From contig NZ_JALLIY010000021.1 in the NCBI RefSeq assembly GCF_023242315.1, positions 88,866-152,865 of the forward strand: a stretch of 64,000 bases of DNA. Direction: 5' to 3'. Both the position numbers and the translations under genes were made by a program. This document shows positions 7,493 through 17,210 of this stretch, piece after piece (the first letter of the stretch is position 1; every line of letters starts with the position of its first letter). Below the pieces are notes generated by a model, which saw only the letters and a program-made list of their open reading frames with translations, ran no database searches and had not been told where the DNA came from. This stretch comes from Pseudomonas sp. MWU13-2105 (GTDB lineage Bacteria; Pseudomonadota; Gammaproteobacteria; Pseudomonadales; Pseudomonadaceae).

Positions 7493-7614
7493 TATGTACT
7501 GCGGGCGCCATAATACCGGAATGAAACACACTGTCAAACTCTCCTGATAGCTTGTTACAGAGCCTCTGGTATGATCTTTGAGACTGAACATTTCAAACCC
7601 GAAGGAGTGTCGCC

Positions 7615-8283
7615 ATGCGCGAACAGGATTACGCCGTTAACAGCGTGCAGGCCGAGCAGCTAGAAGTTAGCCGCGTCCTGCGCAACACCTACAGCCTTCT
7701 GGCCCTCACCCTCGCCTTCAGTGGCCTGACGGCCTACATTTCCCAACAGATGCACGTCGGCTACCCGAACGTGTTCGTGGTGCTGATCGGCTTCTACGGG
7801 CTGTTCTTCCTCACCAACAAACTGCGTGACTCGGCCTGGGGCCTGGTCTCCACCTTCGCCTTGACCGGTTTCATGGGCTACCTGCTCGGCCCGATCCTCA
7901 ACCGCTACCTGGGCATGCAGGGCGGCGCGGAAGTGGTCAGCTCGGCCTTCGCCATGACCGCCCTGGTCTTCGGCGGCCTCTCGGCCTACGTGCTGATCAG
8001 CCGCAAGGACATGAGCTTCCTCAGCGGCTTCATCACCGTCGGTTTCTTCGTCCTGCTGGGCGCGACCCTGGCCAGCATGTTCTTCCACATCAGTGGCCTG
8101 CAGCTGGCGATCAGCGCCGGTTTCGTGCTGTTCTCCTCGGTCTGCATCCTGTTCCAGACCAGCGCCATCATCCACGGCGGCGAACGCAACTACATCATGG
8201 CGACCATCAGCCTGTATGTGTCGATCTACAACCTGTTTATCAGCCTGTTGCAGATCTTCGGCATCATGGGCCGCGATGATTGA
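7615..8283 (+). CDS. yccA: Bax inhibitor-1/YccA family membrane protein
   Basis: A 222-residue inner-membrane protein with about seven hydrophobic segments, matching the BI-1/YccA family (E. coli YccA is about 220 residues). YccA interacts with the FtsH protease and modulates its activity on membrane proteins. A soluble N-terminal stretch of about 25 residues (REQDYAVNSVQAEQLEVSRV) precedes the first helix. The final segments with SAIIHGGERNYIMATISLYV and SIYNLFISLLQIFG are characteristic. GAAGGAG is the ribosome-binding site. The TGGTATGAT at about 7569 looks like an extended -10 promoter element. A strong terminator follows, so it is probably monocistronic. Confidence 0.93.
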   Translation: MREQDYAVNSVQAEQLEVSRVLRNTYSLLALTLAFSGLTAYISQQMHVGYPNVFVVLIGFYGLFFLTNKLRDSAWGLVSTFALTGFMGYLLGPILNRYLGMQGGAEVVSSAFAMTALVFGGLSAYVLISRKDMSFLSGFITVGFFVLLGATLASMFFHISGLQLAISAGFVLFSSVCILFQTSAIIHGGERNYIMATISLYVSIYNLFISLLQIFGIMGRDD

Positions 8284-8298
8284 CCGCTCCCGCTAAGT

Positions 8299-8325
8299 AA
8301 AAAGCCCGCTTCGGCGGGCTTTTTC
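8299..8325 (+). terminator. Rho-independent terminator after yccA
   Basis: AGCCCGC-TTCG-GCGGGCT with a T-run: a 7-bp GC stem closed by a TTCG tetraloop, 20 bp after the yccA stop. Confidence 0.9.
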
Positions 8326-8394
8326 TTGCCAGCGATTTAGCTTCTTGGGGGTTCTGGCTTTATCATGAGCCCAGGTTTGCCGACAGAGTCCCCC

Positions 8395-8787
8395 ATGAAG
8401 TTTGCCATTGCGCTGTTTTCCGCGCCCCACGCGCCCTCCTCCCGTCGCGCCCTGCTGTTCGCCCAGGCCGCGCTGGCCGGCGGGCACGAGATCGTGCGGC
8501 TGTTCTTTTACCAGGACGGCGTGCACAGCGCGTCGAACAGTCTGGTCACGCCCCAGGATGAGCAGGACCTGCCGCGGCAATGGGCGGATTTCGTTACAGA
8601 ACACCAGCTCGACGGCGTGGTCTGCATCGCCGCAGCCCTGCGGCGCGGCGTGCTGAACGCCGAGGAAGCCCAGCGCTATCAGCGTTCGGCGGTCAATCTG
8701 GGCGCGCCCTGGGCCTTGTCCGGCCTGGGCCAGTTGCACGATGCGGTGCAAAGCGCCGATCGCTTGATCTGCTTTGGAGGGCCTTGA
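8395..8787 (+). CDS. tusD: Sulfurtransferase complex subunit TusD
   Basis: A 130-residue protein starting MKFAIALFSAPHAPSSRRAL, of the DsrE fold. TusD, with TusB and TusC, forms a complex that accepts persulfide sulfur from TusA and hands it to TusE for 2-thiolation of U34 in tRNA-Lys, -Glu and -Gln by MnmA, which is encoded further on at 30880. The active cysteine lies in DGVVCIAAALRRGV at about residue 78. The ATG at 8395 gives the usual family length; an upstream in-frame ATG at 8365 would add ten residues not typical of the family. It is the first gene of tusDCBE-ybiB, joined by overlaps or one-base gaps. Confidence 0.95.
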   Translation: MKFAIALFSAPHAPSSRRALLFAQAALAGGHEIVRLFFYQDGVHSASNSLVTPQDEQDLPRQWADFVTEHQLDGVVCIAAALRRGVLNAEEAQRYQRSAVNLGAPWALSGLGQLHDAVQSADRLICFGGP

Positions 8788-8788
8788 A

Positions 8789-9151
8789 ATGCCCAAGTCC
8801 CTGTTGATTATCAGCCGCCAGGCCCCCTGGTCCGGCCCGGCCGCCCGCGAGGCACTGGATATCGTGCTGGCCGGCGGTGCCTTCGACCTGCCCATCGGCC
8901 TGCTGTTCATGGACGACGGCGTGTTCCAACTGATGCCCGGGCAGAACGCCAAGGCCTTGCAACAGAAAGACCTGACCGCCAACCTCCAGGCCCTGTCGCT
9001 GTTCGGCATCGATGAACTGTACGCCTGCGCCGACAGCCTGGCCGACCGTGGGATTTTCCCGATCCAGGTCGCCGGCGAAGACCTCGAGGTGCTCACTGCC
9101 GAACAACTCAGTGCGCTTGTTAACCGTTATGACCAGGTGATCACCCTCTGA
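8789..9151 (+). CDS. tusC: Sulfurtransferase complex subunit TusC
   Basis: A 120-residue DsrF-like protein beginning MPKSLLIISRQAPWSGPAAR. It is the structural partner of TusB and TusD in the sulfur relay complex. The phrases REALDIVLAGGAFDLPIGLLF and GVFQLMPGQ are typical of the family. The ATG at 8789 is one base after the tusD stop, with GGAGGG upstream. An in-frame ATG at 8774 lies inside tusD and is less likely. The stop overlaps the tusB start by one base. Confidence 0.94.
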   Translation: MPKSLLIISRQAPWSGPAAREALDIVLAGGAFDLPIGLLFMDDGVFQLMPGQNAKALQQKDLTANLQALSLFGIDELYACADSLADRGIFPIQVAGEDLEVLTAEQLSALVNRYDQVITL

Positions 9152-9450
9152 TGTCGACCTTGCATGTGTTGTCCCACTCCCCTTTTACCGACAGTCGCCT
9201 GGGCAGTTGCCTGCGCCTGCTGGGCAGCGAGGATGCGCTGCTGCTCTGCGGCGACGCGGTGCATGCCGTGCAACCGCGCAGCCTGCCGCTTGAAGCACTG
9301 GAAGAACGCGCCGACGAGCTGCGCCTGTTCCTCCTTGACGAAGACCTGCAAGCCCGTGGCCTGGAGTGCCCGACCTGGGCCACCAGCGTCGACTACCCGG
9401 CGTTCGTCGAACTGTCGATCCGTTACGACAAGGTCAATACCTGGCTATGA
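9151..9450 (+). CDS. tusB: Sulfurtransferase complex subunit TusB
   Basis: A 99-residue DsrH-like protein (MSTLHVLSHSPFTDSRLGSC). It shares one base with the tusC stop and four bases (ATGA) with tusE, indicating translational coupling. TusB is the third partner of the TusBCD heterohexamer that relays sulfur for tRNA wobble-uridine thiolation. The C terminus, SIRYDKVNTWL, is typical of the family. Confidence 0.93.
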   Translation: MSTLHVLSHSPFTDSRLGSCLRLLGSEDALLLCGDAVHAVQPRSLPLEALEERADELRLFLLDEDLQARGLECPTWATSVDYPAFVELSIRYDKVNTWL

Positions 9451-9782
9451 GCACGCTGACGGTGAACGGGCAAAGCATCGCCCTGGACAAGGACGGCTAC
9501 CTGGTCGAACTGCGCGACTGGTCGCCGGAAGTCGCGGCCGCCCTGGCCGCGCGCGAGGCGCTGGAACTGAGCCCCGAGCACTGGGAAATCCTTGAACTGC
9601 TGCGCGGGTTCTACCGCGAGTTCGAACTCTCCCCCGCGACCCGTCCGCTGATCAAGTACGCCGCTTTGAAACTGGGTGCTGAAAAAGGCAACAGCCTGCA
9701 CCTCAACCGCTTGTTCAAAGGCACTCCCGCCAAACTCGCCGCCAAGCTGGCGGGCCTGCCCAAACCGACGAACTGCTTATGA
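9447..9782 (+). CDS. tusE: Sulfur carrier protein TusE (DsrC family)
   Basis: A 111-residue DsrC/TusE protein that takes sulfur from TusD and delivers it to MnmA on tRNA. It carries the family pattern: LDKDGYLVELRDWSPEVA near the N terminus, ELSPEHWEILELLRGFY in the centre, and a C terminus ending GLPKPTNCL, where the penultimate cysteine is the sulfur-carrying residue. It starts within the ATGA overlap with tusB and its stop overlaps the start of ybiB by four bases. Confidence 0.95.
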   Translation: MSTLTVNGQSIALDKDGYLVELRDWSPEVAAALAAREALELSPEHWEILELLRGFYREFELSPATRPLIKYAALKLGAEKGNSLHLNRLFKGTPAKLAAKLAGLPKPTNCL

Positions 9783-10780
9783 CCGAGTACACGCCGTTGA
9801 TCATCGAAACGCCCGCCGAGCACCCGTTCGCCCAGTTCGTCCGCATCCTGGGCAAGGGCAAGCGTGGCGCCCGCAACCTGACCCGCGAAGAAGCCCGCGA
9901 GGCCATGGGCATGCTGCTGGACGGCAAGGTCGAGGACACCCAGCTCGGTGCCTTCCTGATGCTGTTGCGCCACAAGGAAGAAAGCCCGGAGGAACTGGCC
10001 GGCTTCACCGAAGCCCTGCGCGAGCGCTTGCAGGCGCCCAAGCTGGCGATCGACCTGGACTGGCCAAGCTATGCCGGCAAGAAGCGTCACCTGCCCTGGT
10101 TCCTGCTGGCCGCCAAGTGCCTGGCGCAGAATGGCATCAAGATCTTCATGCACGGCGGCGGCGCCCATACCGCCGGCCGTCTCTATACCGAGCAGTTGCT
10201 CGACACCCTGCGGATTCCGCTGTGCCGCAACTGGGCGGCCGTCGAGCAGGCCATCGGCCACGGCAACATCGCCTTTATGCCCCTGGGCGACTGGGCGCCG
10301 CCCTTGCAGCGGATGATCGACCTGCGCAATACCCTCGGCCTGCGCTCGCCAATCCATTCCCTGGCACGCCTGCTCAACCCACTGGGCGCCCGTTGCGGCC
10401 TGCAAAGCATCTTCCATCCCGGCTACCAGGCGGTGCACCGCGAAGCCAGCGGTTTGCTGGGCGACACGGTGATCGTGATCAAGGGCGACGGCGGTGAAAT
10501 CGAAGTCAACCCGGACAGCGGCAGCCATCTCTATGGCACCACCGGCGGCGCAAGCTGGGACGAGGAATGGCCGGCATTGTCCGAGCAACGCCATGTGAAA
10601 CCGGCGACCCTCGAGCCCGAACACCTCAAGGCGCTCTGGCGCGGTGAGGTCGAAGACAGCTATCCGCAACTGGCGCTGATCTCGACCATGGCCCTGGCCC
10701 TGCGCGGTCTTGGCACGCCCCGCGAACAGGCCTTCGAACAGGCCCGGCGCTACTGGGATGCGCGGGATAGATCGATCTGA
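9779..10780 (+). CDS. ybiB: YbiB-family protein (TrpD2-like nucleic-acid-binding)
   Basis: A 333-residue homologue of anthranilate phosphoribosyltransferase (TrpD), in the TrpD2/YbiB branch often annotated as glycosyl transferase family protein. The helical N-terminal domain has ARNLTREEAREAMGMLLDG and the alpha/beta domain has IKIFMHGGGAHTAGRLYTEQ and RSPIHSLARLLNPLGA. E. coli YbiB is reported to bind nucleic acids rather than act as an enzyme, and to be linked to the SOS response. It overlaps tusE by four bases and is the last gene of the operon. Why it travels with the Tus genes is not known to me. Confidence 0.88.
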   Translation: MTEYTPLIIETPAEHPFAQFVRILGKGKRGARNLTREEAREAMGMLLDGKVEDTQLGAFLMLLRHKEESPEELAGFTEALRERLQAPKLAIDLDWPSYAGKKRHLPWFLLAAKCLAQNGIKIFMHGGGAHTAGRLYTEQLLDTLRIPLCRNWAAVEQAIGHGNIAFMPLGDWAPPLQRMIDLRNTLGLRSPIHSLARLLNPLGARCGLQSIFHPGYQAVHREASGLLGDTVIVIKGDGGEIEVNPDSGSHLYGTTGGASWDEEWPALSEQRHVKPATLEPEHLKALWRGEVEDSYPQLALISTMALALRGLGTPREQAFEQARRYWDARDRSI

Positions 10781-10868
10781 TCGATAATTAACCCCCAGGG
10801 TTTGCGCTATTTTTTCGAACAAAGGCCTTTAGACTGGACTCCAATGCACACTTGCCGAGGAGTTTCCG

Positions 10869-11867
10869 ATGGGCCTTTTGATCGACGGCCGCTGGCATGA
10901 CCAGTGGTACGAAAGCAGCAAAGACGGCGCCTTCCAGCGCGAACAGGCGCAACGCCGCAACTGGCTGACCGCCGACGGCAGGCCCGGCCCCAGCGGCGAA
11001 GGCGGCTTCAAGGCCGAAGCCGGACGTTATCACCTCTATGTGTCCCTGGCCTGTCCCTGGGCTCACCGCACCCTGATCCTGCGCAAGCTCAAGGGCCTGG
11101 AAAAGCTGATCGACGTGTCGGTGGTCAGTTGGTTGATGCTGGAGAACGGTTGGACCTTCGACAAGGCCCATGGCTCCAGCGGCGACAAGCTCGATAACCA
11201 GGCCTTCATGCACCAGCGCTACACTGCCGATACCGCCGACTACACTGGCCGCGTGACCGTGCCGGTGTTGTGGGACAAACAGTTGCAACGCATCGTCAGC
11301 AATGAATCGTCGGAAATCATCCGGATGTTCAACAGTGCGTTCAATGGGCTTACCGGCAATCAACTGGATTTCTATCCCGAAGCCTTGCACCCGCGGATCG
11401 ACAGCTGGAACGAGCGTATCTATCCGGCGGTGAACAACGGGGTCTATCGGGCCGGGTTTGCCACTTCGCAGGGCGCTTATGAAGCAGCCTTCGATGATGT
11501 GTTCGGCGAGCTGGAGCAGTTGGAACGGCATCTGGAAGAGAACCGTTATCTGGCGGGGGAATACCTGACTGAAGCGGATGTGCGACTGTTCACCACGCTG
11601 ATTCGTTTCGATGCGGTGTACTACGGGCATTTCAAATGCAATCTGCGGCGGATTGCCGACTATCCGAATCTGTCGAACTGGCTGCGGGAGCTGTATCAAT
11701 GGCCGGGCGTGGCCGAGACGGTGGATTTTGCCCATATCAAGGGGCACTACTACGCCAGTCACCGAACCATCAATCCGACAGGGATCGTGCCCAAGGGGCC
11801 GCAGCAGGATTTCATGGCCAAGCATGATCGCGAGCGATTGGCGGGACGTGGGGTGATGGGCGCGTGA
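10869..11867 (+). CDS. yqjG: Glutathionyl-hydroquinone reductase (Xi-class GST)
   Basis: A 332-residue glutathione-transferase-like protein of the Xi class, which reduces glutathionyl-(hydro)quinones with glutathione. The catalytic motif is YVSLACPWAHRTLILR with Cys62 as nucleophile, followed by the thioredoxin-fold cis-Pro region RVTVPVLWDK and SNESSEIIRMFN. The all-helical C-terminal domain has LAGEYLTEADVRLFTTLIRF. Length and motif fit YqjG/ECM4 proteins. It has its own GAGG site and stands alone downstream of ybiB, separated by 88 bp. Confidence 0.92.
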   Translation: MGLLIDGRWHDQWYESSKDGAFQREQAQRRNWLTADGRPGPSGEGGFKAEAGRYHLYVSLACPWAHRTLILRKLKGLEKLIDVSVVSWLMLENGWTFDKAHGSSGDKLDNQAFMHQRYTADTADYTGRVTVPVLWDKQLQRIVSNESSEIIRMFNSAFNGLTGNQLDFYPEALHPRIDSWNERIYPAVNNGVYRAGFATSQGAYEAAFDDVFGELEQLERHLEENRYLAGEYLTEADVRLFTTLIRFDAVYYGHFKCNLRRIADYPNLSNWLRELYQWPGVAETVDFAHIKGHYYASHRTINPTGIVPKGPQQDFMAKHDRERLAGRGVMGA

Positions 11868-11918
11868 GGGCCAGAAGGCTTCGTTCAGTTAAGAAAGTCT
11901 GAAGCCGGACACGGTCTT

Positions 11919-12049
11919 GTGGCGAGCGGGCTTGCCCGCGCTCGGCTGCGAAGCAGTCGCAAAACCGCTCATCCCGGTCTGCCTGACAAGCCAGGTTCAC
12001 AGGTTTTAGGGGCGCTTCGCGCCCCAACGCGGGCAAGCCCGCTCGCCAC
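11919..12049. repeat. REPIN (two inverted REP sequences)
   Basis: GTGGCGAGCGGGCTTGCCCGCG at 11919 and its reverse complement ending at 12049 flank about 85 bp, including a GGGGCGC-TTC-GCGCCCC hairpin. It lies in the space between yqjG and cysG, which converge. A closely matching element is at 22801-22934. Confidence 0.85.
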
Positions 12050-12122
12050 ATATCTCGGCCTGCCGTGAAAACAGTCTTAGCTGAACAGCGTTGGGGTTTA
12101 CCCGCTCACCACAAAGACTCGA

Positions 12123-13517
12123 TCAAACCTGGGATTGCGCGCCTTCGAACCAGGCCAGTTTCTCGCGCAACTGCACCACTTCACCGACAATCACCAGCGT
12201 CGGCGCATGCACTTCATGCTCCGCCACCAGTTGCGGCAAGTTGGCCAAGGTCCCGGTAAACACCCGCTGATTGGCCGTGGTGCCCTGCTGGATCAACGCC
12301 GCCGGCGTCTGTGCCGAACGACCATGGGCAATCAACTGCTCACAGATCATCGGCAACCCGACCAGGCCCATGTAGAACACCAAGGTTTGCGCTGGCGCCA
12401 CCAGATCCGCCCAGGGCAGGTCCGTGGAGCCATCCTTCAGGTGCCCGGTGACAAACCGCACCGACTGCGCGTAATCGCGATGGGTCAGTGGAATCCCGGC
12501 ATAAGCCGAGCAACCGCTGGCCGCGGTGATCCCCGGCACTACCTGGAACGGAATGCCTTGGGCCGCCAGTTCCTCGATCTCTTCGCCGCCACGACCGAAG
12601 ATAAACGGATCGCCGCCCTTCAGCCGCAACACGCGCTTGCCCTGTTTCGCCAGCTCGACCAATTGCTGGTTGATCTGGTCCTGGGGTACCGCGTGATCGG
12701 CGCGACGCTTGCCGACATAGATCCGGTCCGCATCGCGACGGCACAGTTCCAGAATCGCCGGTGCCACCAGGCGATCATACAGCACCACATCCGCCTGCTG
12801 CATCAGGCGCAGGGCGCGGAAGGTCAGCAAGTCCGGATCACCCGGGCCCGCGCCCACCAGATACACCTCACCTGGCGCATTCGGCGCCGCGCCATTGATT
12901 TTCTCCAGCAGCAGACGCTCGGCTTCAGCGCCCTGCCCGGCCAGTTGCCGGTCGGCAATCGGGCCCTGGAACACCTCTTCCCAAAACGCCCGGCGCTGTT
13001 GCACCCCCGGAAACAGGCCTTTGACCTGGGTCCGGAAACGCGCGGCCAAACCGGCCAGTTGACCATAGGTCGAGGGAATCCAGGTTTCCAGCTTGGCCCG
13101 GATCAAACGCGCCAGCACCGGCGCATCGCCGCCGCTGGAGACCGCGATGATCAACGGCGAACGGTCGACAATCGCCGGGAAGATCACGCTGCACAAGGCC
13201 GGCGCATCCACCACATTGACCGGCACGCAGCGCCGATGGGCATCCGCCGAGACCTGGGCGTTGAGCGGCTCGTCGTCGGTAGCGGCAATGATCAGCCCGC
13301 AGCCGTCGAGATCCGACTCAAGGTAACCGCGCAACAGCAACTCGCCACCGCTGCCGCTGACCAGCTCGCGCAGCTGACCCTCGATCTCGGGCGCAACAAC
13401 CCGCAGCAGCGCGCCGGCATCGGCCAGCAGGCGGGATTTGCGCAAGGCAATCTCGCCCCCACCGACTACCAGCACACGGCGGCCGCGCAGGTTGTGGAAC
13501 AGCGGCAGAAATTCCAT
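12123..13517 (-). CDS. cysG: Siroheme synthase (CysG, trifunctional)
   Basis: A 464-residue fusion that makes siroheme from uroporphyrinogen III. The N-terminal third is the precorrin-2 dehydrogenase/sirohydrochlorin ferrochelatase (NAD-binding VVGGGEIALRKSRLL at about 17-31; VDAPALCSVIFPAIVDRSPL near 103). The C-terminal part, from about residue 217 (VYLVGAGPGDPDLLTFRAL), is the uroporphyrinogen methyltransferase with LRLKGGDPFIFGRGGEE and PGITAASGCSAYAGIPLTHR. Siroheme serves sulfite and nitrite reductases. It starts at the base after the serS stop and is the last gene of ftsK-lolA-rarA-crcB-serS-cysG. Confidence 0.96.
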   Translation of the reverse strand: MEFLPLFHNLRGRRVLVVGGGEIALRKSRLLADAGALLRVVAPEIEGQLRELVSGSGGELLLRGYLESDLDGCGLIIAATDDEPLNAQVSADAHRRCVPVNVVDAPALCSVIFPAIVDRSPLIIAVSSGGDAPVLARLIRAKLETWIPSTYGQLAGLAARFRTQVKGLFPGVQQRRAFWEEVFQGPIADRQLAGQGAEAERLLLEKINGAAPNAPGEVYLVGAGPGDPDLLTFRALRLMQQADVVLYDRLVAPAILELCRRDADRIYVGKRRADHAVPQDQINQQLVELAKQGKRVLRLKGGDPFIFGRGGEEIEELAAQGIPFQVVPGITAASGCSAYAGIPLTHRDYAQSVRFVTGHLKDGSTDLPWADLVAPAQTLVFYMGLVGLPMICEQLIAHGRSAQTPAALIQQGTTANQRVFTGTLANLPQLVAEHEVHAPTLVIVGEVVQLREKLAWFEGAQSQV

Positions 13518-14798
<1,281 letters not shown>

Positions 14799-14813
14799 GT
14801 CGGTTTCTCGTTA

Positions 14814-15188
14814 TCAGAGTTTGGTCAAGGACAGGCCGGCCCAGGTCGCGAGCAGCCCGCCGAATACGCTGAGGGCCGTATAGCCCAGGGCAACAAGCAC
14901 CTGCCCGCTTTCCAGCAGGCGCACCGTATCCAGTGAAAAGGATGAAAATGTGGTCAGGCCGCCGACAAATCCCACGATCAAGCCGGCGCGAATCTCAACC
15001 GGAACCTCGGGGCGCAGCAAAAACAGGCCGTAGAGCACGCCAATCACCAGGCAGCCCACGATATTAACGGCCAATGTCGCGCTATAGAAGTGCCGAGGCC
15101 AATTGGCGTTGACCAGGTTACCCGCGGCGAAGCGCACCAGGGTGCCGATAATCCCGGCGAAGGAGACGGCAAGGACGGTGCGGATCAA
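14814..15188 (-). CDS. crcB: Fluoride ion channel/exporter CrcB (Fluc)
   Basis: A 124-residue four-helix membrane protein. It carries the Fluc signature GGLTTFSSFSLDTVRLLE at about residues 72-89, and the N-terminal GTLVRFAAGNLVN. CrcB forms dual-topology dimeric channels that let toxic fluoride leave the cell. Its start overlaps the rarA stop by four bases. No fluoride-riboswitch-like leader is possible at this position because the gene is internal to the operon and begins inside rarA. Confidence 0.95.
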   Translation of the reverse strand: MIRTVLAVSFAGIIGTLVRFAAGNLVNANWPRHFYSATLAVNIVGCLVIGVLYGLFLLRPEVPVEIRAGLIVGFVGGLTTFSSFSLDTVRLLESGQVLVALGYTALSVFGGLLATWAGLSLTKL

Positions 15189-16510
15189 GGCTTTCTCCGT
15201 TGTCGCGGGCTGTTGCGGTCGAGGGCCGCGAGGTGGTTGAGCTTCTCGCCGATCTTCAATTCCAGCCCGCGTGGCACCGGCTGGTAGAACGGCTGGGGCG
15301 CCAGTTCCTCGGGGAAATAATCCTCGCCCGCCGCATAGGCGTCAGGCTCGTCATGGGCGTAGCGGTATTCATCGCCGTAGCCCAGTTGTTTCATCAACTT
15401 GGTCGGTGCATTGCGCAGATGCAGCGGCACTTCCAGCGAACCATGCTCGGCGGCGCTGCGCATGGCGGCCTTGAAGCCCATGTAGACGGCGTTGCTTTTC
15501 GGCGCGCAAGCCAGGTAGGTGATGGCCTGGGCCACCGCCAATTCGCCTTCGGGGCTGCCGAGCCGCTCCTGCACATCCCAGGCCGCCAGGCACAGGCTCA
15601 AGGCCCGGGGGTCGGCGTTGCCGATGTCCTCGCTGGCCATGCGCACCACCCGGCGGGCCAGGTAAAGCGGATCGCAGCCACCGTCGAGCATCCGCGCGAA
15701 CCAGTACAAGGCCGCATCGGGATTGGAGCCGCGCACCGACTTGTGCAAGGCGGAAATCTGATCGTAGAACGCCTCGCCGCCCTTGTCGAAACGCCGCCGG
15801 GTATCACCCAGCAGGCTTTGCAGCAGCTCGACGCCGATTTCCTCGCCGTCTTCGGCCAGGTCCGAAGCGTTTTCCAGCAGGTTGAGCAGGCGTCGGCCAT
15901 CGCCGTCGGCCGCCGACAGCAGCATCTTGAAGCCTTCCTCGCCCAGGCTCAGCCGGCGCTTGCCGAGGCCGCGCTCTTCGCTCAAGGCGCGCTGCACCAG
16001 CTTGTTCAGCGCCGCCTCGTCGAGGCTTTTCAGCACATAGACCCGCGCCCGCGAGAGCAAGGCGTTGTTCAGTTCGAACGAGGGGTTTTCAGTGGTGGCG
16101 CCGATAAAGATCAGCGTGCCGTCTTCCACATAGGGCAGGAACGCATCCTGCTGGGACTTGTTGAAGCGGTGCACTTCGTCGACGAACAGGATGGTGCGCT
16201 TGCCGTATTGCCCGGCCTGCTGCTTGGCGACTTCCACCGCCTGGCGGATCTCCTTGACCCCGGCCAATACCGCCGAAACGGTTTCGAAGTGGGCGTCCGA
16301 GACTTCCGCCAGCAGCCGCGCCAGGGTGGTCTTGCCCACGCCCGGCGGGCCCCAGAAGATCATCGAATGCAGCGCGCCCTGCTCCAGGGCTTCGCGCAAT
16401 GGCTTGCCACGAGCCAGCAGGTGCTCCTGGCCGACGTACTCATCCAGGTTGGTCGCGCGTAAACGGGCGGCCAGTGGCTGGGCAATCGGGGCACGGCTGA
16501 ACAGGTCCAT
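15185..16510 (-). CDS. rarA: Replication-associated recombination protein A (RarA/MgsA)
   Basis: A 441-residue AAA+ ATPase of the RarA/MgsA/WRNIP1 family that acts at stalled replication forks. Walker A is FWGPPGVGKTTLARLLAE, Walker B and neighbours LFVDEVHRFNKSQQDAFLPY, sensor 1 FIGATTENPSFELNNALLSR. The C-terminal half has the family-specific tetramerisation region (ALYWFARMLDGGCDPLYLAR). It lies 19 bp after lolA and overlaps crcB by four bases. The ftsK-lolA-rarA-serS order is widespread in gammaproteobacteria. Confidence 0.96.
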   Translation of the reverse strand: MDLFSRAPIAQPLAARLRATNLDEYVGQEHLLARGKPLREALEQGALHSMIFWGPPGVGKTTLARLLAEVSDAHFETVSAVLAGVKEIRQAVEVAKQQAGQYGKRTILFVDEVHRFNKSQQDAFLPYVEDGTLIFIGATTENPSFELNNALLSRARVYVLKSLDEAALNKLVQRALSEERGLGKRRLSLGEEGFKMLLSAADGDGRRLLNLLENASDLAEDGEEIGVELLQSLLGDTRRRFDKGGEAFYDQISALHKSVRGSNPDAALYWFARMLDGGCDPLYLARRVVRMASEDIGNADPRALSLCLAAWDVQERLGSPEGELAVAQAITYLACAPKSNAVYMGFKAAMRSAAEHGSLEVPLHLRNAPTKLMKQLGYGDEYRYAHDEPDAYAAGEDYFPEELAPQPFYQPVPRGLELKIGEKLNHLAALDRNSPRQRRKP

Positions 16511-16529
16511 GGCGGGCGTCTGAAACCTC

Positions 16530-17153
16530 TTATTCCTGGATCACGTCCGCACCCTTGGGGATGTCGAACTTGAACTTGGCGGCATCGATGGGTTCATTGG
16601 CCTTGACCCCGGTAAACAGCAGGTTGGTGCGCTGGCCGACGCTGTCGACCAGTTGCATGTCATTGATCAGGCCGTTGCGGAACGACAGGCGCAGGCTGTC
16701 GAACAGGGTGTCCTTGGTTTTCGGCTTGAGGACGAAGTCGACCACCCCGCCGGCTTCCTTGGCACTGATATCGAAACTTTCGCTGATCTTGGAGACATCA
16801 CCGGACAGCAACAGGGCCGGGGTCTGGGTCAGGCGCAGGTCGAGCTTCTTGATGGTGACCTGTTCCAGGTCCGGGTCCCAGAGCGTGACCTTCTGGCCGT
16901 CGGAGATCATGGTCTGCTCCTGCGGCGCATCGGTATGCCAGTAGAACAGGCCCGGGCGCTTGAGGCTCATCTCGCCGGCGGTTTCCTGCAACTGGGTACC
17001 GCTGCCGTCCAGGGTCAACTGCGAGAAACGCGCGGTCAGGGTCTGGGACTTTTCGAGCAACTGGGTCAAACGTGCCACGTCCTTCGGATCGGCGTGGGCC
17101 GACAGCGTGGTCAGGGCCAGAACCGGCAGCAACAGCATGCGGATAAAACGCAT
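16530..17153 (-). CDS. lolA: Outer-membrane lipoprotein carrier protein LolA
   Basis: A 207-residue periplasmic chaperone that takes lipoproteins released by LolCDE across the periplasm to LolB. The chosen ATG at 17153 (MRFIRMLLLPVLALTTLSAH) starts directly with a signal peptide cleaved after AHA and has GAGGA upstream; longer frames starting as far as 17207 would put 18 extra residues before the signal. The mature protein shows LTARFSQLTLDGSGTQLQE and RPGLFYWHTDAPQEQTMIS, typical of LolA. It lies 57 bp after ftsK. Confidence 0.95.
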   Translation of the reverse strand: MRFIRMLLLPVLALTTLSAHADPKDVARLTQLLEKSQTLTARFSQLTLDGSGTQLQETAGEMSLKRPGLFYWHTDAPQEQTMISDGQKVTLWDPDLEQVTIKKLDLRLTQTPALLLSGDVSKISESFDISAKEAGGVVDFVLKPKTKDTLFDSLRLSFRNGLINDMQLVDSVGQRTNLLFTGVKANEPIDAAKFKFDIPKGADVIQE

Positions 17154-17210
17154 GGGAATCCTCATTGAACTCGTTGAAAAGGCGCGCCGCGTGAACCCAC
17201 GCGGCACGGA

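Noticed and set aside
14814..15188. Fluoride riboswitch before crcB
   Set aside because: crcB begins inside the rarA coding sequence, leaving no leader, and no such motif was seen.
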